Assembly (NCBI RefSeq): GCF_900258035.1
Contig: NZ_OGTP01000002.1
Span: 1-64,000, forward strand
From: Caballeronia novacaledonica
GTDB taxonomy: Bacteria > Pseudomonadota > Gammaproteobacteria > Burkholderiales > Burkholderiaceae
DNA length: 64,000 nucleotides
Direction of reading: 5' to 3'
Shown: piece after piece, positions 18,501 through 26,150 of the stretch
Layout of the letters: each line of letters opens with the position of its first letter
Position numbering within the stretch: the first letter of the stretch is position 1
Position numbers and translations under genes: made by a program
Notes under the pieces: model-generated
Told to the model about the DNA's origin: nothing
Databases searched by the model: none
The model's input: the letters and a program-made list of their open reading frames with translations, nothing else

Positions 18501-18764
18501 GCCCGTCGACGAACTCGACGAGCTCATGTAGATCATGTTGTCCGCGCCGTTGACCTGCTGCTCGATCGGCGCGGCGACGTTGTTCGCGACCACGTCCGCG
18601 CTCGCGCCCGGATAGGTGGCGGAGATCGTGATCTGCGGCGGCGTGATGTCGGGGTACTGCGCGGTCGGCAGCGCGAGCATGCACAGCGCGCCGCCGAGCG
18701 TGATGATGATCGATATGACCGACGCGAAAATCGGACGGTCAATGCAGAAATGTGAAATGTTCAT
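15546..18764 (-). CDS. RND multidrug efflux permease, HAE1 family
   Basis: The 1072-residue product is a full-length AcrB/MexB-type proton-driven exporter of hydrophobic compounds. It starts MNISHFCIDRPIFASVISII, with the first membrane helix, and has the HAE1 signatures GIVVDDAIVVIENVERNM (helix 4 with the paired Asp of the proton relay) and PVAFLSGITGQMYKQFA. A long acidic/Ala-rich tail after residue 1040 (KKKKGDEAPAAADAKPS) is longer than in AcrB. It lies between the adaptor (44 nt upstream) and the outer-membrane factor. Confidence 0.93.
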   Translation of the reverse strand: MNISHFCIDRPIFASVISIIITLGGALCMLALPTAQYPDITPPQITISATYPGASADVVANNVAAPIEQQVNGADNMIYMSSSSSSTGNLTINAYFQIGTNPELAQVDVQNRVNLALPQLPQSVTAQGVQVQKKSQAFMMVIAIYSPDERYDATYIANYANVYVLDALKRIPGANQSAIFGTPDYAMRIWLKPDRMAQLGITAADVQRAVANQNQQFAVGRLGQSPTGSPVEQSFAVTTTGRLTEPSEFENIIIRAQSGGAAIVRLKDVGRAELGQKDYSIRSRFQGKSATVLAVYQQPGANALDVAKQVRASLEEMKKTFPQGIDYAIAMDTTEFTRASISDVVHTFFEAVVLVVIVVFVFLQSLRATLIPVIAVPVSIVGTFMGMEALGFSINMLTLFGMVLAIGIVVDDAIVVIENVERNMTVHKLDPKTAAKQAMDEVAGPVVAIVLVLCAVFVPVAFLSGITGQMYKQFAITIAISVVLSGIVALTLSPALAALLLKPGHHEKKGFFRWFDAQFLRMTRGYTNAVRLVIKRFAIALLLFGGMIALAVVMMRDIPTAFLPPEDQGYLLGAVIMPDAASLDRTGAVSDRVTEYFMKQPAVGSITTVDGFSILDSQNKNNSSTFFVGFKSFEERYKSDNIRTQNARAVLLDAYKHLSQIREGIVVPLNPPSIPGLGTTGGTEMWIQSKGDATIGQFAAVIDDFVAKAKARPELTGVTSTFNASSQQLLANVDRDKAETLGVPVEDVYSAMQTMFGSLYVSQFNRSSRLWQVILQAEPQYRIKPDDLTQIFVKSKTGEMVPLKSMVTTRYVTGPDLITRFNNFPAVKITANAAPGYASGQVMQALEDIARGLPSDYGIGWSGEAYEAQQSGSSSALVFVFGLIMVFLILAAQYEKWSLPFGVLMAVPFAIFGALLAILLRGLNNDVYFQIGLTMLVALAAKNAILIFEFAVMNREAGASVYDAAMTAAEERLRPIVMTSLAFILGCVPLAIATGASANSRHSIGTGVIGGMLGATVIAVFFIPMFFWGLETMSSRKKKKGDEAPAAADAKPSQNASGSGPNASPSAPDKGD

Positions 18765-18808
18765 TGGCCTCTTCCGCGCGACGTGCTTCCGATCGTCGTC
18801 AGATCAAG

Positions 18809-20062
18809 TCACTTTTCGGTTCCACCGCTTGCGTTCTTCGCTTGCCCGAGCGACGCCTCCTGCGCGCCCGACGCCGGCGCAGCGGGGGCGGCCGTGACGC
18901 GAACCTGCGAGTCCGCGCTGACCCGGATCGCGCCATCGACGATGACGCGTTCGCCCGCTTTCAGGCCGCTCGTGATGAACCAGTCGTCGCCGTGCCATTC
19001 GCCGACTTCGATCACGCGCTGATGCGGCTTCGACTGATCGTCGAGCACCCAGACGAAGTGGCTCTTCGCGCCCTGCAATACGGCGCGCTGCGGCAGGAGA
19101 ATCGCGTTGGGCCGCACCGCGCCCGCGACGCGCGCCTTCACGAACTGGCCGGGCCGCAGCGTGCCCTGCGGATTCGAAAACACGGCGCGCACGAGGAACG
19201 TGCCCGTTTCCGTGCTGAAGGCCGGATTCGTGAAGTCGATGCGGCCGGTCTGCGGATACACCGAGCCGTCGGCCTGGATGACGGTCACGTCGAACTTGTT
19301 GTCGGATGGAAAGCGCAACTGGCCTTTCTTGATCTGCTCGCGATAAGTCAGCAACTCGTTCTCCGAGATGCTGAAGTTCACCCACATCGGGTCGAGCTGA
19401 TAGACGTAGGTGAGCAGGCCCGATTGCGTCGGCGTCACGTAGCTGCCTTCCTGCACGCGCGCGAAGCTGGAGAGGCCCTTGAGCGGCGAGCGGATCGTCG
19501 TGTAGCTCAGATTGAGCTCGGCGGACTGCACTTCGCCTTTCGCGGCGATGACGGCGGCCTGCGCGCTCTTTTCGTTACCGACGGCGTCGTCGAGATCTTT
19601 CTTGCTCAACGCGTTCATCGCGGCGAGCGGCTTCACGCGCGAGAGATTCTGCTGGGTGACGAGCAGGCGCGCTTGCTGCTGCGCGAGCGATCCCTTGGCG
19701 GTCTGCAGCGCGGCTTCGAACGGGCGCTTGTCCATGATGAACATCACCTGGCCGGCCTGGACGAGCGAGCCTTCGGTGTACAGGCGCTTTTCCAGGAAGC
19801 CGTCGACGCGCGCGCGTATTTCGACCTCGCGCGAACTCTGCGTCTGCGCGGTGAATTCGAAATCGACGGGGGTGGACTGCGCGGCGACGGTCACGGCGGT
19901 GACATCGACGGGAGGCTTCTGCGCTTCGGGCGGCGGCTTCTTGCACGCCACGAGCATGAGCGACGCGATCGCGGCGGCTGCAACGAAACGCAGCGCGCGC
20001 GTCGGGCGCGACGGGTGAGCGAACGAGCAGCAGTCCAGCATCTTTTCCGACACGAACGCCAT
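18809..20062 (-). CDS. RND efflux periplasmic adaptor (membrane fusion protein)
   Basis: The 417-residue product is an AcrA/MexA-type adaptor with a lipoprotein-like signal (IASLMLVACKKPPP, Cys near residue 40). It has the paired lipoyl halves (VEIRARVDGFLEKRLYTEGS, then TTIRSPLKGLSSFARVQEGS) flanking a coiled-coil hairpin. It bridges the permease and the outer-membrane factor. It is the first gene of the operon running to pqiC at 10607. No regulator gene is adjacent in the divergent position. Confidence 0.9.
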   Translation of the reverse strand: MAFVSEKMLDCCSFAHPSRPTRALRFVAAAAIASLMLVACKKPPPEAQKPPVDVTAVTVAAQSTPVDFEFTAQTQSSREVEIRARVDGFLEKRLYTEGSLVQAGQVMFIMDKRPFEAALQTAKGSLAQQQARLLVTQQNLSRVKPLAAMNALSKKDLDDAVGNEKSAQAAVIAAKGEVQSAELNLSYTTIRSPLKGLSSFARVQEGSYVTPTQSGLLTYVYQLDPMWVNFSISENELLTYREQIKKGQLRFPSDNKFDVTVIQADGSVYPQTGRIDFTNPAFSTETGTFLVRAVFSNPQGTLRPGQFVKARVAGAVRPNAILLPQRAVLQGAKSHFVWVLDDQSKPHQRVIEVGEWHGDDWFITSGLKAGERVIVDGAIRVSADSQVRVTAAPAAPASGAQEASLGQAKNASGGTEK

Positions 20063-20544
20063 AGGCGCCTCCCTCTTGGGATGGCCGATCGTTGATCAGC
20101 GAGCGCGCCGCTGGGGCGTCTCGCCACGACATGCTCGCGGTGTGCGTTTCAGCGAATGCGTGCATTCGCCAAGCGATGAAATCGCGCGGGACAGGACTTT
20201 CTGGCGACGTCAGCGAGCGCGAGCCTGATGCTTGTGGTGTGTCGTAGCTGCCTCCGGTTTTGACGGTCGAGTTATAGCCAGAGATGCTCAGGGTTCGCCA
20301 CGATGAGTGGCGTGACGTGTCTACTAATAGCCGAATACGGATGAAAACGCCATAGCGTTTAATGCCATTTTGGCTGAACGCTGTGGATCGGGGAACGCAG
20401 CAATTACTGACGGCTTCCATCCCGGAAGCTGAGGAAACGCGGCGGCGGGACGCTATGGATTGCTTGGCAGTCTGCCGAACGGGCATGCCGGAATCTGAAA
20501 CGCCGGCGCAGACTGTGGATTTTCCTGGCCGGCGTGCCCGCGCG
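20063..20544. promoter_or_regulatory. Intergenic region upstream of the RND-Pqi operon
   Basis: This 482-nt gap shows no convincing gene on either strand. The part near 20062 must hold the promoter of the six-gene RND-Pqi operon. A small hairpin, CGCCAC and GTGGCG (20297-20313), lies in the middle without a T-run. The far end abuts the MocR stop. I could not pick a specific operator. Confidence 0.35.
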
Positions 20545-21954
20545 TCACAAATGCCCGAACAACGCCCGGGGCCGATCCCGCAACGTGCTCGCCAGCATCC
20601 GCAATCCGCTGACGAGCTGATCGCGGCTCTCCGCGCACGCGAGATTGATGCGCACGCCATGCTCGATCTCCGAGCGGTCCACCGCGAACGCCGACGACGG
20701 CATCACCACCACGCCGCGCGCCTTCGCGTTCGCCGCGAAATCGTCGGCGCGCCACGGCAGCGGCAGCTTCAGCCAGACGAACATGCAGGCCGGATCGGAC
20801 TGCAACAGGTCCTGCGGCAGCAACTCGCGCGCGAGATCGTGCCGCGCGCGAATCTCGGCGAGCTGCGCATTCATGATGTGCTGCGCGGTGCCGTCCTCCA
20901 TCCAGACGGCCGCAATCAGCATGGAAAGCGGAGCGGGCATCCACGCCGTCGTGCGCACGGCCTCCGCACAAAGCGCCGAATTGTCCTGCGGGCTCAGCAG
21001 ATAGCCGAGCCGCAGGCCGGGCGCGAGTATCTTCGATGTCGCCGAGATATGGAACGTCAGTTCGGGGCACAGGCTCGCGAGCGTCGGCAGGCGTTGCGCG
21101 ACGAGCGGGCCGTACACGTCGTCCTCGATGATCGCGACGCCGTGCCGCCGCGCGACATCGACGAGCGCCATGCGCCGCTCGAGGGTCATCGTCGTGACGG
21201 TGGGATTCTGCAGATTCGGCACCGTGAAAATCGCCTTCACCGGCACGCGCCTGCACGCGCGCTCGACCTCGTCGATGAGCAGGCCGTCGCGGTCGCTCGG
21301 AATGCCGACGATCTCGAACTGGAACACCGGCGCGAGCGCCTTCAGCCCGTAATACGTGAGCTGATCCGCAAGGATCACGCCGTCCGTGCCGATCAGGCTG
21401 TTGAGCACCGCGTACAAGCCGTGCTGCGCGCCGCTCGTGACGACGACCTGATCCGCCGTCGGCGCGAAGCCCGGCGCGCTCATCCAGCGCGCACCGGCCG
21501 CGCGCGCCCATGACGGCCCCTGCGGCGGCTGATATTCCTGTAATTGCGCGAAGCGCGGATCGCGCGGCAGCTCGCCCATCGTGCGCGCGAGGCACGCGAG
21601 GAATTCACCGGTCGCGGGACGGTTCACCGTCAGGTCGATGACCGCGGTGCCCGTGCTCGCGGGCGGCGTCTCGACGCTCGGCATCGCGCCGCCGGTCACG
21701 AGCGAGCCGCGCCGCTTGCTGCCGATCACGAGCCCGCGCAACTGCAACTCCTTGTACGCGCGCGACACCGTCGACACATTGATGCCCAGATCGCTCGCCA
21801 GTTGCCGCTGCGGCGGCAGACGGCTGCCCGGCGGATAGATGCCGCTGCGGATTTCCTTCTCGATGGAGCTGGATACCTCGATATAGGTCGATCGCTTTGC
21901 CGTGCCGTCGGTTTCGCCGTTCGCACTCAGCGCCTGATCCTTGTCGGAAGCCAT
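20545..21954 (-). CDS. MocR-type regulator (GntR HTH fused to aminotransferase fold)
   Basis: The 469-residue product has an N-terminal winged helix (RQLASDLGINVSTVSRAYKE) followed by a fold-type I aminotransferase domain. The latter contains the PLP-lysine segment SATSKILAPGLRLGY. MocR/GabR proteins sense amines or amino acids through PLP chemistry and usually control a divergent gene. Here the divergent gene is an APC permease, followed by an amino-acid oxidase, an ABC binding protein and EutBC. This context suggests amine or amino-acid sensing. Confidence 0.9.
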   Translation of the reverse strand: MASDKDQALSANGETDGTAKRSTYIEVSSSIEKEIRSGIYPPGSRLPPQRQLASDLGINVSTVSRAYKELQLRGLVIGSKRRGSLVTGGAMPSVETPPASTGTAVIDLTVNRPATGEFLACLARTMGELPRDPRFAQLQEYQPPQGPSWARAAGARWMSAPGFAPTADQVVVTSGAQHGLYAVLNSLIGTDGVILADQLTYYGLKALAPVFQFEIVGIPSDRDGLLIDEVERACRRVPVKAIFTVPNLQNPTVTTMTLERRMALVDVARRHGVAIIEDDVYGPLVAQRLPTLASLCPELTFHISATSKILAPGLRLGYLLSPQDNSALCAEAVRTTAWMPAPLSMLIAAVWMEDGTAQHIMNAQLAEIRARHDLARELLPQDLLQSDPACMFVWLKLPLPWRADDFAANAKARGVVVMPSSAFAVDRSEIEHGVRINLACAESRDQLVSGLRMLASTLRDRPRALFGHL

Positions 21955-22119
21955 GAATCTCTGTCTCCATACAAACGATGCTTTGTCCGCGATTTGTGCG
22001 GAAGTGAGCCGATTCTAACCCAGAGTCGGCCCGATGCAACGTCCGTATAGAAGCTCAAAACGCCGCAGCGCCTCACTGCAAGACGCGCTCCAGCCTGCAC
22101 TCAGGGAAAATCCGGGCAC

Positions 22120-22162
22120 CACACAATAACGGTTTTAATTGCACACAAAAAAATCTTGTGTG
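22120..22162. promoter_or_regulatory. Candidate MocR operator with three CACACAA half-sites
   Basis: In the 300-nt gap between the divergent MocR and permease genes, CACACAA occurs at 22120-22126 and again at 22142-22148, exactly 22 nt apart (two helical turns). The reverse complement TTGTGTG follows at 22156-22162, making a perfect 7-7-7 dyad with the second copy. MocR proteins typically bind direct repeats in such gaps. The region just downstream is AT-rich, as expected for a promoter. Confidence 0.5.
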
Positions 22163-22254
22163 ATTCTAGTATCGGAGTTTGTCTGGTGTGCGCGGCGCGT
22201 TTGCCTGGTCCGCGCTTCCGATTCATCCGATCTTTGTCCGCAGGAGATTTCCCG

Positions 22255-23667
22255 ATGTCCTTGCCTCAAACCGCTCCACCCAAGCTCGGCTCGGCGCTGC
22301 GTCAGCGCCACGTCACGATGATCGCGCTCGGCGGCATCATCGGCGCCGGGTTGTTCGTCGGCAGCAGCGCGACGCTCGCCACCGTCGGACCGGCGGCGTG
22401 CGTGTCGTATCTCGTCGCCGGAATCGTCGTGCTGATGGTCATGCGCATGCTCGGTGAAATGGCGCTCGCCGTGCCCGGCGTCGGCTCGTTCACGGAATAC
22501 GCGCGCATCGGCCTCGGCAACTGGGCCGGCTTCACGAGCGGCTGGCTGTACTGGTACTTCTGGGTGATCGTCGTCGCGGTGGAAGCGGTTGCGGGCGCGG
22601 CAATCTTGCAGCGCTGGATTCCGGCGCCGGTCTGGGTCATCGGCCTCGTGCTGCTGTCCGTGATGACCGTGATCAACCTGCTCTCGGTCAAGTCGTATGG
22701 CGAATTCGAGTTCTGGTTCGCGTCGATCAAGGTTGCTGCGATCATCGTGTTCATCGCGATCGGCGCGGGCTATCTGCTCGGCTTCGGGCACACGGGCAGC
22801 GCGGCGGCGCATCTCACCGGCAATCGCGGCTTTCTGCCGTTCGGCGCGATGTCCGTCTTCGCCGCCGTGCCGACCGTGATTTTCGCGGTCGGCGGCGCGG
22901 AAATCGCGACCATCGCCGCCGCCGAATCCGACGATCCCGCCAAGAGCGTCGCCGCCATGACGCGCTCGGTGATTCTGCGCGTCATCACGTTCTATGTCGG
23001 CTCGCTGTTCCTGATCGCGTGCATCGTGCCGTGGGGCAGCATCGTGACGGGGCATTCGCCGTTCGTCGCCGCGCTGGAGACGATGCGCATTCCCTACGCC
23101 GCCGACATCATGAACGCGATCGTGCTCGTCGCCGTGTTGTCCGCGCTGAACTCGGGCCTGTATGTGTCGTCGCGCATTCTGTTCCGCCTCGCCGAACGCG
23201 GCGATGCGCCGACCTCGCTGCTCAAGCTCACGCCGAACAAGGTGCCGCGTCTCGCGGTGATGCTGTCGAGCGTCGTCGGCTATGTGGCGATCATCGCGGC
23301 GATCGTGTCGCCGCAGGGCGTGTTCCTGTTCCTCGTGAACGCGTCGGGCGCGGTCATGCTGTTCGTCTATCTCGCGACGGCGCTCGCGCAGATCCGCATC
23401 CGCCGGCGCATTCAGAAGGAAGCGCCCGAGCGTCTCACGCTGAAGATGTGGCTCTTTCCGTGGCTCTCGTATGCGGTCGTCATCGCGATCGTCGGCGTGC
23501 TCGCGGCGATGGGCGCGGACCCCGAACTGCGCCCGCAACTGGTGGCGAGTCTCGCGAGTCTCGCGGTGGCGTCGGCGGCGTACTTGTTCGCGGCGAAGCG
23601 TCATCATCGACATGAAGCGCGCGAAGCGGCGACGGGCTTTCTGTCGACCGAAAGCAAAGGGGCGTGA
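22255..23667 (+). CDS. APC-family amino-acid/amine permease
   Basis: The 470-residue product has the APC start (LRQRHVTMIALGGIIGAGLF), with the GIIGAG substrate-binding kink of helix 1, and about twelve membrane helices. The closest general types are the AAT group (ProY, GabP, CycA-like). The ATG at 22255 follows CAGGAGA with correct spacing. It is divergent from MocR and lies 3 nt before an FAD oxidoreductase. It probably imports the amino acid or amine that the neighbours process; the substrate cannot be read from sequence. Confidence 0.88.
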   Translation: MSLPQTAPPKLGSALRQRHVTMIALGGIIGAGLFVGSSATLATVGPAACVSYLVAGIVVLMVMRMLGEMALAVPGVGSFTEYARIGLGNWAGFTSGWLYWYFWVIVVAVEAVAGAAILQRWIPAPVWVIGLVLLSVMTVINLLSVKSYGEFEFWFASIKVAAIIVFIAIGAGYLLGFGHTGSAAAHLTGNRGFLPFGAMSVFAAVPTVIFAVGGAEIATIAAAESDDPAKSVAAMTRSVILRVITFYVGSLFLIACIVPWGSIVTGHSPFVAALETMRIPYAADIMNAIVLVAVLSALNSGLYVSSRILFRLAERGDAPTSLLKLTPNKVPRLAVMLSSVVGYVAIIAAIVSPQGVFLFLVNASGAVMLFVYLATALAQIRIRRRIQKEAPERLTLKMWLFPWLSYAVVIAIVGVLAAMGADPELRPQLVASLASLAVASAAYLFAAKRHHRHEAREAATGFLSTESKGA

Positions 23668-23670
23668 CCG

Positions 23671-24903
23671 ATGTCGAATGTGGCGATCATCGGCGCGGGG
23701 TTCATCGGCATGGCGAGCGCCGCCTGGCTCATGCGCGACGGTCACAGCGTGACGCTGTTCGATCCGTCGGGCGTGGCGCAGGGCGCGTCGTTCGGCAACG
23801 CGGGCACGTTCGCGCCGTACGGCTGCGTGCCGGTGAACAATCCGTCCGTGTTCCGCGATATCCCGCGCTTTCTGCTATCGGACGAAAGCCCGTTCAGGCT
23901 GCGCTGGGGTTATCTGCCGCAACTCGCGCCGTGGCTCGCGCGCTTTCTGATGAGCTCGCGGCGCGCAAACTACGAAGCGAGTGCGAAGGCGTTGTCGGCG
24001 TTGCTCTCGCGTGCGCAGGAAGGCTACGCGCCTTTGCTCGAAGAAGACGGGCTCACACGTTTCGTGAAGCCGCGCGAGTGTCTGTATCTCTATTCGAGCG
24101 CCGCCTCGTTCGATGCATCGCGCGATTCGCTGGCCCTTCGCGAACGGCTCGGCGTGAGCTTCGACGTGCTCGAAAGCGGCGCGATCCGCGAACTCGAACC
24201 GCAACTCGCGCCGATCTTCGCGCGCGGCGTGCTGTTTCGCGATAGCTGGCATTTCACCGATCCCGCCGGTTTTCTTCAGGCTTTGCACGAACGGCTTGCG
24301 GCGCGCGGCGCGCAACTGGAACGCGCGAAAGTCGATGCCATCGAACCGGGCGCGCAAGGCGTGGCGTTGCGCGTGAACGGCGATGCGCGCCGCTTCGATC
24401 ATGTCGTGATTGCCACGGGCGCGCGTTCGCGCGAGTTCGCGCATCAATGCGGCGACGACGTTCCGCTCGATACCGAACGCGGCTACCACGTCCGGTATGC
24501 ATCGGCATCGAATTTGATATCGCGGCCGTGCGGCTGGGCGGAGCGCGGCTTCTACATGACGCCGATGAGCGACGGCATTCGCGTCGCGGGCACGGTCGAG
24601 CTCGCGGGCTTCACCGAAACGCGCAACCGCGCGCTGCTCGATCTCGTGACGCTGTCGTCGAAGCGCGCGTTGCCCGCGCTCGGCGCGCCCGATCGCGAAT
24701 GGCTCGGCTTTCGCCCGACGCTGCCCGACGGCGTGCCGGTGATCGGCGCGTCGAAGGCGAGCGAGCGCGTCGTGTATGCGTTCGGGCATCAGCATCTCGG
24801 GTTGACGCTCGCGGGCGTGAGCGGACGCATCGTCGCCGATCTGATCGCGCGGCGCGCACCGCCGCTCGACCTCGCGAGCTATCGCGCGTCGCGCTTTCAC
24901 TGA
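23671..24903 (+). CDS. FAD-dependent amino-acid oxidoreductase, DadA-like
   Basis: The 410-residue product begins with the FAD dinucleotide motif VAIIGAGFIGMASAAWLM and the acidic ribose contact LFDPSG. It follows the DAO/DadA pattern, with the motif GASFGNAGTFAPYG near residue 45 and a C-terminal GHQHLGLTLAG. DadA-type enzymes oxidise D-amino acids and pass electrons to the membrane. It starts 3 nt after the permease stop, so import and oxidation are linked. Glycine/sarcosine oxidase-like substrates remain possible. Confidence 0.85.
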   Translation: MSNVAIIGAGFIGMASAAWLMRDGHSVTLFDPSGVAQGASFGNAGTFAPYGCVPVNNPSVFRDIPRFLLSDESPFRLRWGYLPQLAPWLARFLMSSRRANYEASAKALSALLSRAQEGYAPLLEEDGLTRFVKPRECLYLYSSAASFDASRDSLALRERLGVSFDVLESGAIRELEPQLAPIFARGVLFRDSWHFTDPAGFLQALHERLAARGAQLERAKVDAIEPGAQGVALRVNGDARRFDHVVIATGARSREFAHQCGDDVPLDTERGYHVRYASASNLISRPCGWAERGFYMTPMSDGIRVAGTVELAGFTETRNRALLDLVTLSSKRALPALGAPDREWLGFRPTLPDGVPVIGASKASERVVYAFGHQHLGLTLAGVSGRIVADLIARRAPPLDLASYRASRFH

Positions 24904-24998
24904 GCGCGGCACGCATTCGCATGAGACCTGCCCGCGGTGTCGCGCCGCGTGCGGGCCGTCTGAAACTGGCGCGACGTCCAACCATGTGGAGCACGAAC

Positions 24999-26150
24999 AT
25001 GAACCGCCGCTTTATGCTTTCGAGCCTTGCCGCCGGCGTGCTTGCCGCGTATATGCCGATGTCGTGGGCTGCCGATCCCGAAGTCGTCAAGATCGCATTC
25101 GTCGGACCGTTGACCGGGCCGGTCGCACGCGTGGGCAAGGACTTGCAGTACGGCGCGCAACTCGCGATCGACGAAGAGAACGCGAAACATCCGACCGTCG
25201 GCGGCAAGCCCGTCAAGTTCGAACTGGAGGTGTACGACGATCAGGCCGATCCGCGCGTCGCGATTCAGGTGGCGCAAAAAGCGGTCGATAGCGGCATCGT
25301 CGGCGTGATCGGGCATTACAACTCCGGTTGCAGCATTCCGGCGTCGACGGTTTATCACCAGGCGAATGTCGCGATGATCACGCCCGGCTCGACCAACCCG
25401 CAACTCACGAAGCAGGGCTTCAAGAACGTGTTCCGCACGATGGGCCATGACGGCGTGGGCGGCGTGGTGGCGGGGCGCTTCGTCGTGGAGCAGATGAAGC
25501 CGAAGCGCATCGGCATCATCGACGATCGCACCGCGTTCGGCCAGGGTCTCGCCGATTCGTTCGAGAAAGGCGTGAAGGAAGCGAACGGCAAGGTCGTCGC
25601 GCGCGAGTACACCAACGACAAGGCCGTGGACTTCCGCGCGATTCTCACGACGATGAAGAGCCAGAACGTCGATCTGATCTTCTTCGGCGGCCTCGACGAA
25701 CAAGGCGCGATGCTCGTCAAGCAGATGCGCTCGCTCGGCATGACGACGCAGCTTTTCGGCGCGGGCGCGCTGAAGAGCAATGCGTTCCTGCAGATCGCGG
25801 GGACGTCGGGCAACGGCACGCAGGATCTCGAGCCCGGTCCCGCGCTCGACAAGCTCCCTTCCGCGCAGGAGTTCGGCAAGCGCTACAAGGCGCGCTTCAA
25901 TCAGGACGTGGAGCTGTATGCGCCTTTTGCCTACGACGCCGCGCTCGCGATGATCAAGGCCATCCACGATGCGAACTCGCTCGATCGCGGCAAGATCGTC
26001 GAAGCGCTCGCGAAGGTCAACGTGACCGGCGTGACCGGCAAGATTTCGTTCGATCCGTATGGCGATCTCATCAAGCCGCCCTATACGCTCTTTCAGGTCG
26101 AGCAAGGGCAATGGAAGAGTTTGAAGACGGTCGGCGGAAGCGGCGTATGA
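24999..26150 (+). CDS. ABC transporter substrate-binding protein (LivK type), orphan
   Basis: The 383-residue product has a signal peptide (MNRRFMLSSLAAGVLAAYMP, cut after SWAADP) and the type I periplasmic binding fold of LivK-like proteins (VKIAFVGPLTGPVARVG; GSTNPQLTKQGF; TVYHQANVAMI). The ATG at 24999 follows GGAG at 24988. No ABC permease or ATPase lies nearby, so it is an orphan in this window. Its stop overlaps the eutB start (ATGA), which couples it to ethanolamine ammonia-lyase. It may bind ethanolamine or an amino acid and serve a distant transporter. Confidence 0.88.
   Translation: MNRRFMLSSLAAGVLAAYMPMSWAADPEVVKIAFVGPLTGPVARVGKDLQYGAQLAIDEENAKHPTVGGKPVKFELEVYDDQADPRVAIQVAQKAVDSGIVGVIGHYNSGCSIPASTVYHQANVAMITPGSTNPQLTKQGFKNVFRTMGHDGVGGVVAGRFVVEQMKPKRIGIIDDRTAFGQGLADSFEKGVKEANGKVVAREYTNDKAVDFRAILTTMKSQNVDLIFFGGLDEQGAMLVKQMRSLGMTTQLFGAGALKSNAFLQIAGTSGNGTQDLEPGPALDKLPSAQEFGKRYKARFNQDVELYAPFAYDAALAMIKAIHDANSLDRGKIVEALAKVNVTGVTGKISFDPYGDLIKPPYTLFQVEQGQWKSLKTVGGSGV

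Noticed and set aside
15534-18755. A plus-strand open frame of about 1070 codons opposite the RND permease
   Set aside because: It mirrors the RND permease codon by codon, has an Arg/His-rich composition without any domain, and is a typical antisense shadow in high-GC DNA.
24447-24998. Long N-terminal extension of the ABC binding protein into the FAD oxidoreductase gene
   Set aside because: The extension is Arg-rich shadow sequence; the signal peptide and ribosome site place the start at 24999.
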